64,000 bases of DNA from Chthonomonas sp. (lineage in GTDB: Bacteria > Armatimonadota > Fimbriimonadia > Fimbriimonadales > Fimbriimonadaceae): assembly GCA_016788115.1 (NCBI GenBank), contig JAEURR010000008.1:186001-250000 (forward strand), given 5' to 3'. The translations under genes were made by a program, and so were the position numbers. This document shows positions 1 to 7,630 of the stretch, piece by piece (position 1 is the first letter of the stretch; each line of letters opens with the position of its first letter). The notes beneath the pieces are model-generated. The model saw only the letters and a list, made by a program, of their open reading frames with translations, was not told where the DNA came from and searched no databases.

Positions 1-2
1 TT

Positions 3-950
3 GGGGGCGCGGCCTACGACCGCCACGGTACACCCCTTCCCGAAGAGACACTCCAACTTTGCAAGAACGCGAGCGCGGTGCTGCTTGGCGCGGTCGGCGG
101 CCCGAAGTGGGACCACCTTGACCCTCAGGTTCGACCTGAAATCGGCGGACTTCTCAAGATTCGTGCGGAGCTAGGCGTCTTTGCAAACGTTCGACCTGCC
201 AAGGTGTTGCGCACACTCCTGCAAGCAAGCCCGCTCAAGAGCACCGGAAGCACGCTCGATCTCGTCGTCGTGCGCGAACTTACCGGTGGGATCTACTTTG
301 GCCATCGCGAACGATCCGCCGATGGCAACACGGCCCTCGACACGTGCATCTACACACGTGATGAAGTGAGCCGCATCGCTGATATGGCGATTCGCATTGC
401 GCGCCAGCGCAAAGGCCAAGTCACGAGCGTGGATAAGCAAAACGTTCTGGAAACCAGTCGGCTTTGGCGCGAGGTCGTCAACGAACGAGCAGCCTTGAAC
501 CCGGATGTAAAGGTCACCCACATGTTGGTTGACAACTGCGCGATGCAGCTTATTCGGGATCCGTACCAGTTTGATGTGATCCTGACCGAGAACATGTTCG
601 GAGATATCCTGAGCGACGAGGCCTCCATGCTCACCGGATCGCTGGGTTTGCTGCCGAGCGCATCACTCGGGGCGGAACACGGTGGCAATGTGTTCGGACT
701 CTACGAGCCGGTCCACGGCAGCGCACCCGACATTGCTGGCCAAGGCAAGGCGAACCCGATTGCGGCGATTCTTAGCGGCGCAATGATGCTCAAATACTCC
801 TTCGGTGACGACGAAGGCGCGGCCCGCATTGAGCGAGCGGTCGACAGCGCGCTGGAGGAGAATCTTCGGACTCCTGACATCTTCACCCCTGGAAATCGAA
901 TCGTGACAACGTCCGAGATGGGTGACGCGATCGTCGCCCGGCTCAGCTAA
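3..950 (+). CDS. leuB: 3-isopropylmalate dehydrogenase, 5' end cut off by the window
   Basis: Leucine biosynthesis, third step: oxidises and decarboxylates 3-isopropylmalate with NAD in the cytoplasm. The reading frame is open from base 3, before the first in-frame ATG at 78, and reads [26 protein letters not shown] as in the LeuB N-terminal region, so the true start lies outside the window. Family landmarks follow: the [15 protein letters not shown] metal- and substrate-binding segment and [20 protein letters not shown] near the end. The C-terminus is complete. The stop overlaps the convergent gene at 943 by 8 bases. Certain as to family; isocitrate dehydrogenase relatives are less likely because of the [10 protein letters not shown] segment typical of LeuB. 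Confidence 0.95.
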   Translation, partial: GGAAYDRHGTPLPEETLQLCKNASAVLLGAVGGPKWDHLDPQVRPEIGGLLKIRAELGVFANVRPAKVLRTLLQASPLKSTGSTLDLVVVRELTGGIYFGHRERSADGNTALDTCIYTRDEVSRIADMAIRIARQRKGQVTSVDKQNVLETSRLWREVVNERAALNPDVKVTHMLVDNCAMQLIRDPYQFDVILTENMFGDILSDEASMLTGSLGLLPSASLGAEHGGNVFGLYEPVHGSAPDIAGQGKANPIAAILSGAMMLKYSFGDDEGAARIERAVDSALEENLRTPDIFTPGNRIVTTSEMGDAIVARLS

Positions 951-2544
951 TCGGTTGTGTCGGGTCCACGTGGATGGTTTTTTCGTGGGTGTAGGTTGCT
1001 AGGCCAGGGGCTGATCCCTTTGGTTTCCGTACGTACTTCTTGAGAGTGTAGTCCACGGCCACGACGCTGCTGTGCTTACTGGAACTGTGCTTCGCAACCA
1101 CCCATGCCGCGTACCGAATGGCCGCCTGCGGCACCCGGTCTGGCTGATTCATGGTACGTATGATCGCATGCGCGGACGGCCCCCCTCGCACGTGTAGCCA
1201 CCAGTCGTTCGTCTTGGCAACTCGGCTTGTCAGGTAATCGTTGGCTGCCGTGCTTTCTCCCACCAAGATGGCCCACCCGTCGGGCGTCGCGAGTTCGCGG
1301 ATGGGATGACCTTCGAACGGCCGCTCGCTTGGCTTCTTGCTCGCTTGGGCGGCTGCCAAGCGGAGCCAGCCGCGTTCCTCTGCGGTTCTCCGGCAGAAAA
1401 CAAGCCCCGCCAAGTCGGTCTCATCCTGCAAGATTATCAAGCAACTGCGAATCGAGACGAGCTCCTCTTGCTTGCGAGCAAGCTGTTCGGTCACCAAACC
1501 GATCGCAGACTTGGCCCGCTTCGCCTTCTGAAAGAGCGCATTGGCGTTCTCTTTGGGGGTCCAGTCGGCGCGGAGCGGAATGACCATCTCGCGACCCTCG
1601 TAGTCGAACGCTTGCAACTGGGTGTCGCCAGGCCTGATGCTCGCCATGTAGGCGAGAATCAGCTCCGCTTGCAGCTGCAGACTTCCTGCCCGTGCGGCCG
1701 TGTCGCTCGCTTGCTCCAAGTCTTGCACTGCCACCGACTTGGCAAGCTCCGCGCGCCGAAGCTGCGTCACCAGGAACCGCCGCTCTTGTCCACCGAGATC
1801 TTGCGTGGCGAGTTTCGAAAACACCGCCTCGGCCTCGTCTGAGAAGCCGGGTAAGGGACGCGCACCAGCAAGGAGCCGGGACAAATCCAGCGGGTACGCC
1901 GCCGCGCCGGTGCCGGATGGAGCAAATCGCGATGCTCCAAAAGCAGCCTGCACCGCAGGCAATCCTCCAGCCTCCATCCACTTGCGCAAGAACGGCGAAA
2001 CTCCCTCACAGTCCGCGGCTTCATCCATCGAAGCCGCGCCTAGGATCGAGGGGCGCGGGCTCAGGGGCGGAGGCAGATACGAACGCCCTGGCAAGATAGG
2101 CCGCTTGGTCTTCCCTGCACCCAGCCACTTCGCCGCCGCCGCTAGGTGCCCGTTGCTCCTTACCAGCATGACGTTTGAGTGCTTACCCATGAGTTCGGCG
2201 ATCAAGGTGAACGACTCCTCGGGCCCCTCAAACTCCAAGTGCGTGATCCGGTCCTGGCCAACTTGCGCCCAGCTGAGCAACGCACCCGGGATCAGGTGTC
2301 GCCGTAACTCTTGCCCGAAGGGTGACAGTTCTGTTCCACGCGGGGGCCGCTGCGTACTCCGCAGAACGCGCGCACGTTCGGGGTGCCAGCAGAGCGTCAG
2401 CCACGTAGAGGAGCCGGCGTAGAGCTCAATACCTACGGTCCATTCGTCAATCTGAACGACCTTCTGCACCTTTGCAGGCATGCCCATCGCCCGCCCTTCC
2501 CAGACGGCGCATGCCAGGCACAGACTATCGAATGGGACCCTCAC
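943..2544 (-). CDS. rqcH: NFACT-family ribosome quality-control protein (RqcH-like)
   Basis: Likely binds stalled 50S-peptidyl-tRNA complexes and promotes C-terminal tailing, as known for RqcH/Rqc2. The N-terminal NFACT-N part (about residues 1-180) contains LEFEGP and [15 protein letters not shown], typical of this family. A charged helical middle (about 250-400) fits the coiled-coil arms. The C-terminal NFACT-R domain carries [13 protein letters not shown] with the conserved W-x-H-x-R pattern. I chose the GTG at 2544 (V-R-V-P-F-D-S) because family members start with a short M-x-F-D segment; the open frame continues upstream to 2604 but that extension looks non-coding. About 533 residues. 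Convergent with leuB. Older names: fibronectin-binding protein A, FbpA. Confidence 0.85.
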   Translation of the reverse strand: MRVPFDSLCLACAVWEGRAMGMPAKVQKVVQIDEWTVGIELYAGSSTWLTLCWHPERARVLRSTQRPPRGTELSPFGQELRRHLIPGALLSWAQVGQDRITHLEFEGPEESFTLIAELMGKHSNVMLVRSNGHLAAAAKWLGAGKTKRPILPGRSYLPPPLSPRPSILGAASMDEAADCEGVSPFLRKWMEAGGLPAVQAAFGASRFAPSGTGAAAYPLDLSRLLAGARPLPGFSDEAEAVFSKLATQDLGGQERRFLVTQLRRAELAKSVAVQDLEQASDTAARAGSLQLQAELILAYMASIRPGDTQLQAFDYEGREMVIPLRADWTPKENANALFQKAKRAKSAIGLVTEQLARKQEELVSIRSCLIILQDETDLAGLVFCRRTAEERGWLRLAAAQASKKPSERPFEGHPIRELATPDGWAILVGESTAANDYLTSRVAKTNDWWLHVRGGPSAHAIIRTMNQPDRVPQAAIRYAAWVVAKHSSSKHSSVVAVDYTLKKYVRKPKGSAPGLATYTHEKTIHVDPTQPIS

Positions 2545-2582
2545 ATCACGATTGTGGACGACTGGGGGTAAGACTAGGCAGG

Positions 2583-2951
2583 ATGTTTCGATCCGCCGCC
2601 CCAAAATCGGTCCGCCTGTACGGCTACTTTTGTATCGCCATGCTCATTCTCAATCTTGGGCTGACGTTCGCCGTGCTTGCGATTCCGTCCCAACTCGACT
2701 TGGGGGTTCTGGGACCGATCGAAATCGGCTGGACCAAGCAACTCCTGTTCCTCACCGGAATCGTGCTCACCATCTCATATGCGGTCTTACTGGTACTCCC
2801 CATCAATCGAACCGCCTACGTCTTGCATCTCACCAACCTGGCGGTGAGCGCGGGTTCTTGCATTTGGGTTCCGATCTGCGCGCCGATGATCCTCACCTTC
2901 CGGAGCGCGGAAGTGCAGAACTACTTCGGACTCGGACCCGAAGAAAGGTAA
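2583..2951 (+). CDS. small integral membrane protein of unknown function
   Basis: About 122 residues with three strongly hydrophobic segments: near residues 15-35 (CIAMLILNLGLTFAVLAI), 50-72 (LLFLTGIVLTISYAVLLVLPI) and 80-105. A basic N-terminus (MFRSAAPKSVRLYG) suggests the N-terminus is inside. No enzymatic motif was seen and I do not recognise a family. The ATG at 2583 is preferred because the frame upstream overlaps the rqcH 5' region and reads as low-complexity Arg/Pro sequence. Divergent from rqcH, 38 bases apart, and its 3' end overlaps the convergent ABC ATPase gene by 31 bases. Confidence 0.6.
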   Translation: MFRSAAPKSVRLYGYFCIAMLILNLGLTFAVLAIPSQLDLGVLGPIEIGWTKQLLFLTGIVLTISYAVLLVLPINRTAYVLHLTNLAVSAGSCIWVPICAPMILTFRSAEVQNYFGLGPEER

Positions 2952-3661
2952 GCCTGGAGCACAGCGTCAGGTGCGCCTTCCATCTTGATCTGCCCTTCTT
3001 GAATCCACAGCACACGATTCGCGACGCGGCGAACGGCGTCGGGGTTATGGCTGACAAAGAAGATCGTCCCGCCCGCGACGCGAAACTCCTCAATGCGGGC
3101 GTAGCACTTCTGCTCGAAGTCCTTGTCGCCAACAGCAAGCACCTCATCGACGATCAGAATCTCGGCATCGACGTGCACCGCGATGCTGAACCCGAGCCGG
3201 GCCAGCATGCCGCTCGAATACGTCCTCACGGGGGCGTGGATCGCCTCGCGCACCCCCGCAAAGTCAATGATCGCGTCCATCCGCCCGTGCACTTCGGCTC
3301 GGGTTAAACCGAGGATCACACCGTTAAAGAGAATGTTCTCTGCTCCCGTCAGGTCGGGATGGAATCCGGCCCCAAGCTCAAGAAGCGGAGCGACACGTCC
3401 GTTGACATGAATCGTCCCCGACGTCGGCTTGTAGACCCGAGCAATGAGCGAAAGCGTAGTGCTCTTCCCTGCTCCGTTTGAGCCGATAACCGCCACGCAC
3501 TCGCCGCGCTTGACTTCAAAGCTGATGTCTCGCAGCACGGTGTGCGACTCTAGTTTTCGGCGCTGCCACCAAAGGAATAGAGTCTTCAGCGAGTTCGATC
3601 CACTGTGGCTAACGCGGAAGATCTTCGTCAGGTTTTGAACCGAGATCGCTGCTTCGCTCAT
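2921..3661 (-). CDS. ABC transporter ATPase for polysaccharide or teichoic-type export (Wzt/TagH-like)
   Basis: Cytoplasmic ATPase that pairs with the permease encoded just upstream (3658-4527) to export a lipid-linked glycan. Walker A GSNGAGKST is at about residues 60-68; the signature reads YSSGMLARLGFS rather than LSGGQ, typical of the Wzt/KpsT/TagH subgroup; Walker B is ILIVDEVLAVGD, with the switch histidine in FVSHN. The extended N-terminus (KTLFLWWQRRK) between strand and Walker A is also typical of this subgroup. There is no C-terminal glycan-binding domain, so it is the short form. The start ATG overlaps the permease stop as ATGA, implying coupled translation. Substrate unknown. Confidence 0.88.
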   Translation of the reverse strand: MSEAAISVQNLTKIFRVSHSGSNSLKTLFLWWQRRKLESHTVLRDISFEVKRGECVAVIGSNGAGKSTTLSLIARVYKPTSGTIHVNGRVAPLLELGAGFHPDLTGAENILFNGVILGLTRAEVHGRMDAIIDFAGVREAIHAPVRTYSSGMLARLGFSIAVHVDAEILIVDEVLAVGDKDFEQKCYARIEEFRVAGGTIFFVSHNPDAVRRVANRVLWIQEGQIKMEGAPDAVLQAYLSSGPSPK

Positions 3662-4527
3662 GGTCTCTCCACGAATCTCCACTTCATGCGGTTGAAAACG
3701 GCGTAACCACCGATCAGGACCAGGAAGGAGATCGCGGATGCGACCAGCAGCAGCGGCACGTCAAGCGGCAAGTATGGCAACACCCGATCGCCAATCTTCG
3801 GATCAACCGGGGCGACGAGCACCTTGCGGAATGCGGTGCAGATCATCGCCACCGGGTTCAGGTGGTACAGCGTGTAGACCAGATCGGAGTACTTTGCGGG
3901 GACCGCGTTTGCATAGCGGACTTGCTCACTGAAGTACATCACTGGGCAAAAGAAGAACATGATGTACAGCGTCACACCCACCATGTACTTCACGTCCTCG
4001 AAGAACGTGTTCATCGCCGAGATGAAGAGCGCCAAGCCGGTGGTCAAAGCGAGGTGAATGATCAGCAGGAACGGCAAGTAAACCAGCGAGGGCTGGAAGG
4101 GCGTCCGGTCAGGGTGCCGCATCCAAACGGCGAGCAAGAACGCAAAGAACACCGTCAACGCAAGCAAGAAGTGTATGAAGTTGCTCAGGACGCTCGCAAG
4201 CGGTAGCACCTCGCGGGGGAAGTAGACCTTCTTCACGACCGGCAAGGCTGCCAAAACGGATTGCGAACTGTCCATGAGCGCCAACTGGAAGAACATATAC
4301 GGCAGGTACGCCGCGAAGACATACGCGCTGAAGCTCGGAGTCTGGTTGCCCAAAAAGTACCGAAAAACGACGTACATCGCTCCCATGGTCAGGAGTGGGT
4401 TCAGGAGCGACCACATGAACCCGAGAACCGAGTTCTTGTACCGGATGCGCAGTTCGCGCTCGACCAAGGTCAACAACAACTCACGAAAGCGCCAAAGCTC
4501 CCTGAGTTCATCCAGCATGGACGGCAT
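3658..4527 (-). CDS. ABC-2 type permease for polysaccharide export (Wzm-like)
   Basis: Inner-membrane permease of the ABC-2 class, 289 residues. The N-terminal RELLLTLVERELRIRYKNSVLGFMWSLLNP stretch (about residues 14-43, key R-E-L-R-x-R-Y-K and L-G-F-x-W-S-L-L-N-P) is the hallmark of Wzm/TagG proteins. About six hydrophobic segments follow, including FIHFLLALTVFFAFLLAVW and LLVASAISFLVLIGGYAVF. It lies 9 bases downstream of the oligopeptide-type ATPase gene and overlaps the Wzt-like ATPase gene. No glycosyltransferases are nearby, so the exported glycan cannot be named from context. Confidence 0.88.
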   Translation of the reverse strand: MPSMLDELRELWRFRELLLTLVERELRIRYKNSVLGFMWSLLNPLLTMGAMYVVFRYFLGNQTPSFSAYVFAAYLPYMFFQLALMDSSQSVLAALPVVKKVYFPREVLPLASVLSNFIHFLLALTVFFAFLLAVWMRHPDRTPFQPSLVYLPFLLIIHLALTTGLALFISAMNTFFEDVKYMVGVTLYIMFFFCPVMYFSEQVRYANAVPAKYSDLVYTLYHLNPVAMICTAFRKVLVAPVDPKIGDRVLPYLPLDVPLLLVASAISFLVLIGGYAVFNRMKWRFVERP

Positions 4528-4536
4528 GTTACCTGC

Positions 4537-5277
4537 TCACGCCAGTTCAAGCCGGGGCGCAGAGGTGAGCAGCTCCTGCGTATAGGGATGCTGCGGCCTC
4601 TCGAAGACGTCCTGCACGTCGCCCGACTCCACCACCACGCCTGCCTTCATCACGAAGACCCGCTGGGCCAAGTACCGAACGGTCACAAGGTCGTGCGAGA
4701 TGTACAGATACGCGCACCCAAGCTCCTGCTGCTGGTCCTTGAGCAAGTTCAGAATTTGGGCTTGAACGCTCAAGTCAAGCGCCGCCGTGGGCTCGTCGCA
4801 CAGAACGAGGGGTGGCTTGAGCGAAATAGCCCGTCCGATTGCCACGCGCTGACGCTGCCCGCCACTCAGTTGGTGTGGGTACCGATCTGCCATCTCGGCC
4901 GAGAGTCCGACGCTCGTGATCAGTGTATCAACATCAATCGGAGTGCCGGTGACGCTCGACGGCTCAAGCATTGAGCGCCTCACCGTCCAGCGCGGGTCGA
5001 GGCTGGCGTAAGGGTCTTGCCACACGACTCCGACGCGTGCGGCCTGCCTAGGCGAAACGCCCCGTACCTGCGCTCCCTGAATGTCGATCGTGCCGCTGGT
5101 GATCGGTTGGAGCCCCAAAATCGCCCGGATCAGCGTCGTCTTGCCGCTGCCCGACTCGCCCACGACCGCGACGCATTCGCCAGCCTCGACGGACAGGGAT
5201 ACGTCGTTCACCGCCCGCATGACTTGCGAACCGTTTACGTAGTCGACGCACAGGTTCTGAATGTCCAGGAGCGACAT
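4537..5277 (-). CDS. ABC transporter ATPase, oligopeptide/dipeptide (OppF/DppF) type
   Basis: Energises uptake of small peptides or related solutes in known relatives. The 246-residue protein has Walker A GESGSGKTT (about residues 40-48), the Q-loop in VWQDPYASLDPRWTV, the signature LSGGQRQRVAIGRA, Walker B LVLCDEPTAALD and the H-loop ISHD. The DPYASLDPR segment and the C-terminal HPYTQELL region are typical of the OppD/OppF group. No peptide permease genes adjoin it: it sits between nadK (1-base TAATG overlap) and a polysaccharide permease. A peptide-binding lipoprotein is encoded at 11821-13428 in another operon and is a possible partner (inference). Confidence 0.85.
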   Translation of the reverse strand: MSLLDIQNLCVDYVNGSQVMRAVNDVSLSVEAGECVAVVGESGSGKTTLIRAILGLQPITSGTIDIQGAQVRGVSPRQAARVGVVWQDPYASLDPRWTVRRSMLEPSSVTGTPIDVDTLITSVGLSAEMADRYPHQLSGGQRQRVAIGRAISLKPPLVLCDEPTAALDLSVQAQILNLLKDQQQELGCAYLYISHDLVTVRYLAQRVFVMKAGVVVESGDVQDVFERPQHPYTQELLTSAPRLELA

Positions 5278-6137
5278 TAATCCCCCACCGGCGGCTGCCG
5301 CCGCTCAAAGAGCAATCGGTCAGTAAGCTTGGCGAGAAAGTCTTCGTCATCGAGCGCGATCAGCCGCGTCGTCCGCTCCGACCGGCTGACGCTGACGGCG
5401 TCTCCGCTAAGCATCTGCAACCTACTCTGACCGTCGCATGAAAGGACCGCGTCGCCGCGAGTTTCGATCTGAATATGGACGTTGGAAGTCGGCGCGAGCA
5501 CAAGCGGACGGGTGCTCAGCGTGTGCGGCGTGACGGCCGTCAGAATCATGCACTGCAGGGTCGGCTCAACGATGGGTCCGCCCGCAGAGAGGTTGTAGCC
5601 CGTCGAGCCAGTCGGAGTGGCGACCAAGACGCCGTCCGCCGGATAAGAGTTCAGGAACCGGCCATTGACGGTTACCTCAAAATTCAGCATGCGAGCGGTT
5701 GCGGCGCGCTGGAGAACCGCTTCGTTGAGTGCATGCAACGTTGCGACCGATTTGCCGTGGCGCAAGAGCTCGACTTGGAGCATCATTCGCTCCTGAACCT
5801 TTGCTTGCCCATCGAAGAACAAGCTCAGCGCGGCACCAAGCTCGGAAGGTTGGCATTGGGTGACAAACCCAAAGCGCCCGAAGTAAACACCCAGGACTGG
5901 GGTGCCTCGGGCTGCGCACAGGTGCGAAGCACGAATGAGGGTGCCATCACCCCCGAAAGAAATCATCAGGTCGGCGTCGCCGAGTTCCTCAGTTGGCAGG
6001 GGTTGGGCATCGATCAACGCCGCCACATCGAGCTCAGAACCCACAAGAGCACGACGCCCCTTCAGGAAGTGCGTCGTGCTCCGTGCTGCCTCAACGGCAT
6101 CGTTTCTATGAACGTTAACGAGGATACTGATTCGCAA
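5277..6137 (-). CDS. nadK: NAD kinase
   Basis: Phosphorylates NAD to NADP with ATP or polyphosphate. The 286-residue protein shows the family motif GGDGT (residues 62-66), the N-E pair at about 138-139, TPTGSTGYNLSAGGP (about 174-188) and a C-terminal SCDGQ. The likely start is a TTG (5'-TTGCGAATC), because no ATG or GTG lies upstream before the TPR gene stop 11 bases away and the first strand MRISILVNVHR matches the family start. The stop and the next gene's ATG share one base (TAATG). Part of the purL to wzt-like operon. Catalytic residues are intact. Confidence 0.93.
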   Translation of the reverse strand: MRISILVNVHRNDAVEAARSTTHFLKGRRALVGSELDVAALIDAQPLPTEELGDADLMISFGGDGTLIRASHLCAARGTPVLGVYFGRFGFVTQCQPSELGAALSLFFDGQAKVQERMMLQVELLRHGKSVATLHALNEAVLQRAATARMLNFEVTVNGRFLNSYPADGVLVATPTGSTGYNLSAGGPIVEPTLQCMILTAVTPHTLSTRPLVLAPTSNVHIQIETRGDAVLSCDGQSRLQMLSGDAVSVSRSERTTRLIALDDEDFLAKLTDRLLFERRQPPVGD

Positions 6138-6148
6138 TCGCGAGAGCC

Positions 6149-7594
6149 CTACTTTTTCATTCGCTCAAGATTTCTCTTGGCGTCTTCAAAGTTTGGATCA
6201 ATTGCGAGTGCTTTTTCTAGCAGAGCAATGGCCTGAGCCATTCTGTTCTGCCGCTCGTAGGTCACCGCGAGGTTATTGTAAGCGGGCAAGAAGCTCGAAT
6301 CCAGGCTCAGAATGCGCTGGAACGTCTTCGAGGCGTCGTCCAGTTTGTCCATCTGGTACTGGTAAAGGCCCACGCCGTTGAGCGCGCGGACGTTGTTCGG
6401 CTGAGACTTCGTGACTTCGACGTAGTGGTACCGGGCTCCTTCATAGTCGCCCTTCTTCCACAGCGCCGAAGCGAAATCCAAGCGGATGTCGTCTCGCTTG
6501 GGGGTCTTGTGCAGGAACCCGCGCCAGATACCCATTGCCTTGTCCAAGTCTCCCGACTTGAGCGCGCAGGCGGCGACGTTCAGCTGATTTTGACCATTGG
6601 CAGGGTCCAGCGCCACGAGTCGCTCGAAAACTGGCAGGGCTGCTGCGTACTCACCATTGCGATAGAGCAACAACGCATAGTTATTCAGCGAGTCGGCATC
6701 GGCATCGTTCATCGCGATGGCCTTCTCGTACGCGACCTTTGCGCCGTCGATATCGCCAGTGCGCGTGCGCAGGACGCCCACGTTGTACCAGTAGGTCGAA
6801 GAGTCTCCGAGGGCTGCTTCAACCGCCTCCAGGGTTCGCTTTGCGTCGTCGGCGCGGCCCTCGGCAGCGTAAGCCTGCGAGAGCGCGAGCGAAGTTGCCG
6901 CATCCGTTTCGCCGGCACTTGCCTTCTCAAGGTACGTAATGGCCGACTTCGGCCGGTTCAATCGCATGTTCGCGAAGCCAGCGTTTCGGTTGAAAAGCAC
7001 CGAATCGGGTCGCAGGTCGACCGCCTTGCCGTAGCAGTTTGCCGCCTCGGCATAGTCACCCACGCCTTCGTACGCCAACCCCAAATTGTTGTAGACGAAT
7101 CCGTCGTTTTTGTTGAGCTCTAGCGCCTTCTTATAGGCATCAACGGCTTGTGCATAGTTCTGCTTTCGCAGGTGGATACCGCCGATATTGTAGTGCGGCT
7201 CGTAAAGTCGAGTGTTGAGCTTCGCGATCTCGCTGTACTGCTCAAGAGCTTTGTCATCCTGGCCGGTGGCGACATAGGCGTTACCCAGGTTGTTTCGAAT
7301 TTCGAGATCGTTTCCTCGGATCGCCAGTGCCTTCTCAAGCACCGGGACGGCATCGCCAGCCATATCCTTTCGCAGGTAGATGAAGCCGAGCCACGAGAGC
7401 ACATCTGCGTTCTCCGGGGCATCCTTTTGTAAGTCCTGGAATCGCGCCAGCGCTTCATCAACTTTGCCTTCTTTGTAGATGGCCGTCGCTTCGATGACTC
7501 GCTTCGTGATTTCAGGAGATGACTGGGCGAGCGCAGGCGCCATCAGCACCATCGCCATCAACCCACCGAGTACCCACTTAGAAATTGTTCTCAT
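6149..7594 (-). CDS. secreted tetratricopeptide-repeat protein
   Basis: 481 residues. A signal peptide is visible (MRTISKWVLGGLMAMVLMAPALA, cleavage after ALA about residue 23). The rest is about twelve TPR units with the usual 34-residue spacing, e.g. NADVLSWLGFIYLRKD, LEIRNNLGNAYVATGQ, FVYNNLGLAYEGVGDYAEA, FLPAYNNLAVTYERQNRMAQA. TPR arrays act as protein-binding scaffolds; no catalytic domain is seen. It lies between purL (36 bases) and nadK (11 bases) on the same strand. A GGGGA about 10 bases before the ATG could serve as ribosome-binding site. Periplasmic scaffold for an envelope process is the most that can be inferred. Confidence 0.85.
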   Translation of the reverse strand: MRTISKWVLGGLMAMVLMAPALAQSSPEITKRVIEATAIYKEGKVDEALARFQDLQKDAPENADVLSWLGFIYLRKDMAGDAVPVLEKALAIRGNDLEIRNNLGNAYVATGQDDKALEQYSEIAKLNTRLYEPHYNIGGIHLRKQNYAQAVDAYKKALELNKNDGFVYNNLGLAYEGVGDYAEAANCYGKAVDLRPDSVLFNRNAGFANMRLNRPKSAITYLEKASAGETDAATSLALSQAYAAEGRADDAKRTLEAVEAALGDSSTYWYNVGVLRTRTGDIDGAKVAYEKAIAMNDADADSLNNYALLLYRNGEYAAALPVFERLVALDPANGQNQLNVAACALKSGDLDKAMGIWRGFLHKTPKRDDIRLDFASALWKKGDYEGARYHYVEVTKSQPNNVRALNGVGLYQYQMDKLDDASKTFQRILSLDSSFLPAYNNLAVTYERQNRMAQAIALLEKALAIDPNFEDAKRNLERMKK

Positions 7595-7630
7595 TCTATT
7601 TTCCCCATCACAAACATTCAGCCCGTGACG

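Noticed and set aside
1306-1842. Plus-strand open frame of 178 codons inside the rqcH gene
   Set aside because: Antisense shadow in a high-G+C gene; rqcH on the other strand has recognisable family motifs.
6425-7123. Plus-strand open frame of 232 codons opposite the TPR gene
   Set aside because: Mirror of the TPR coding sequence with no ribosome-binding site or domain.
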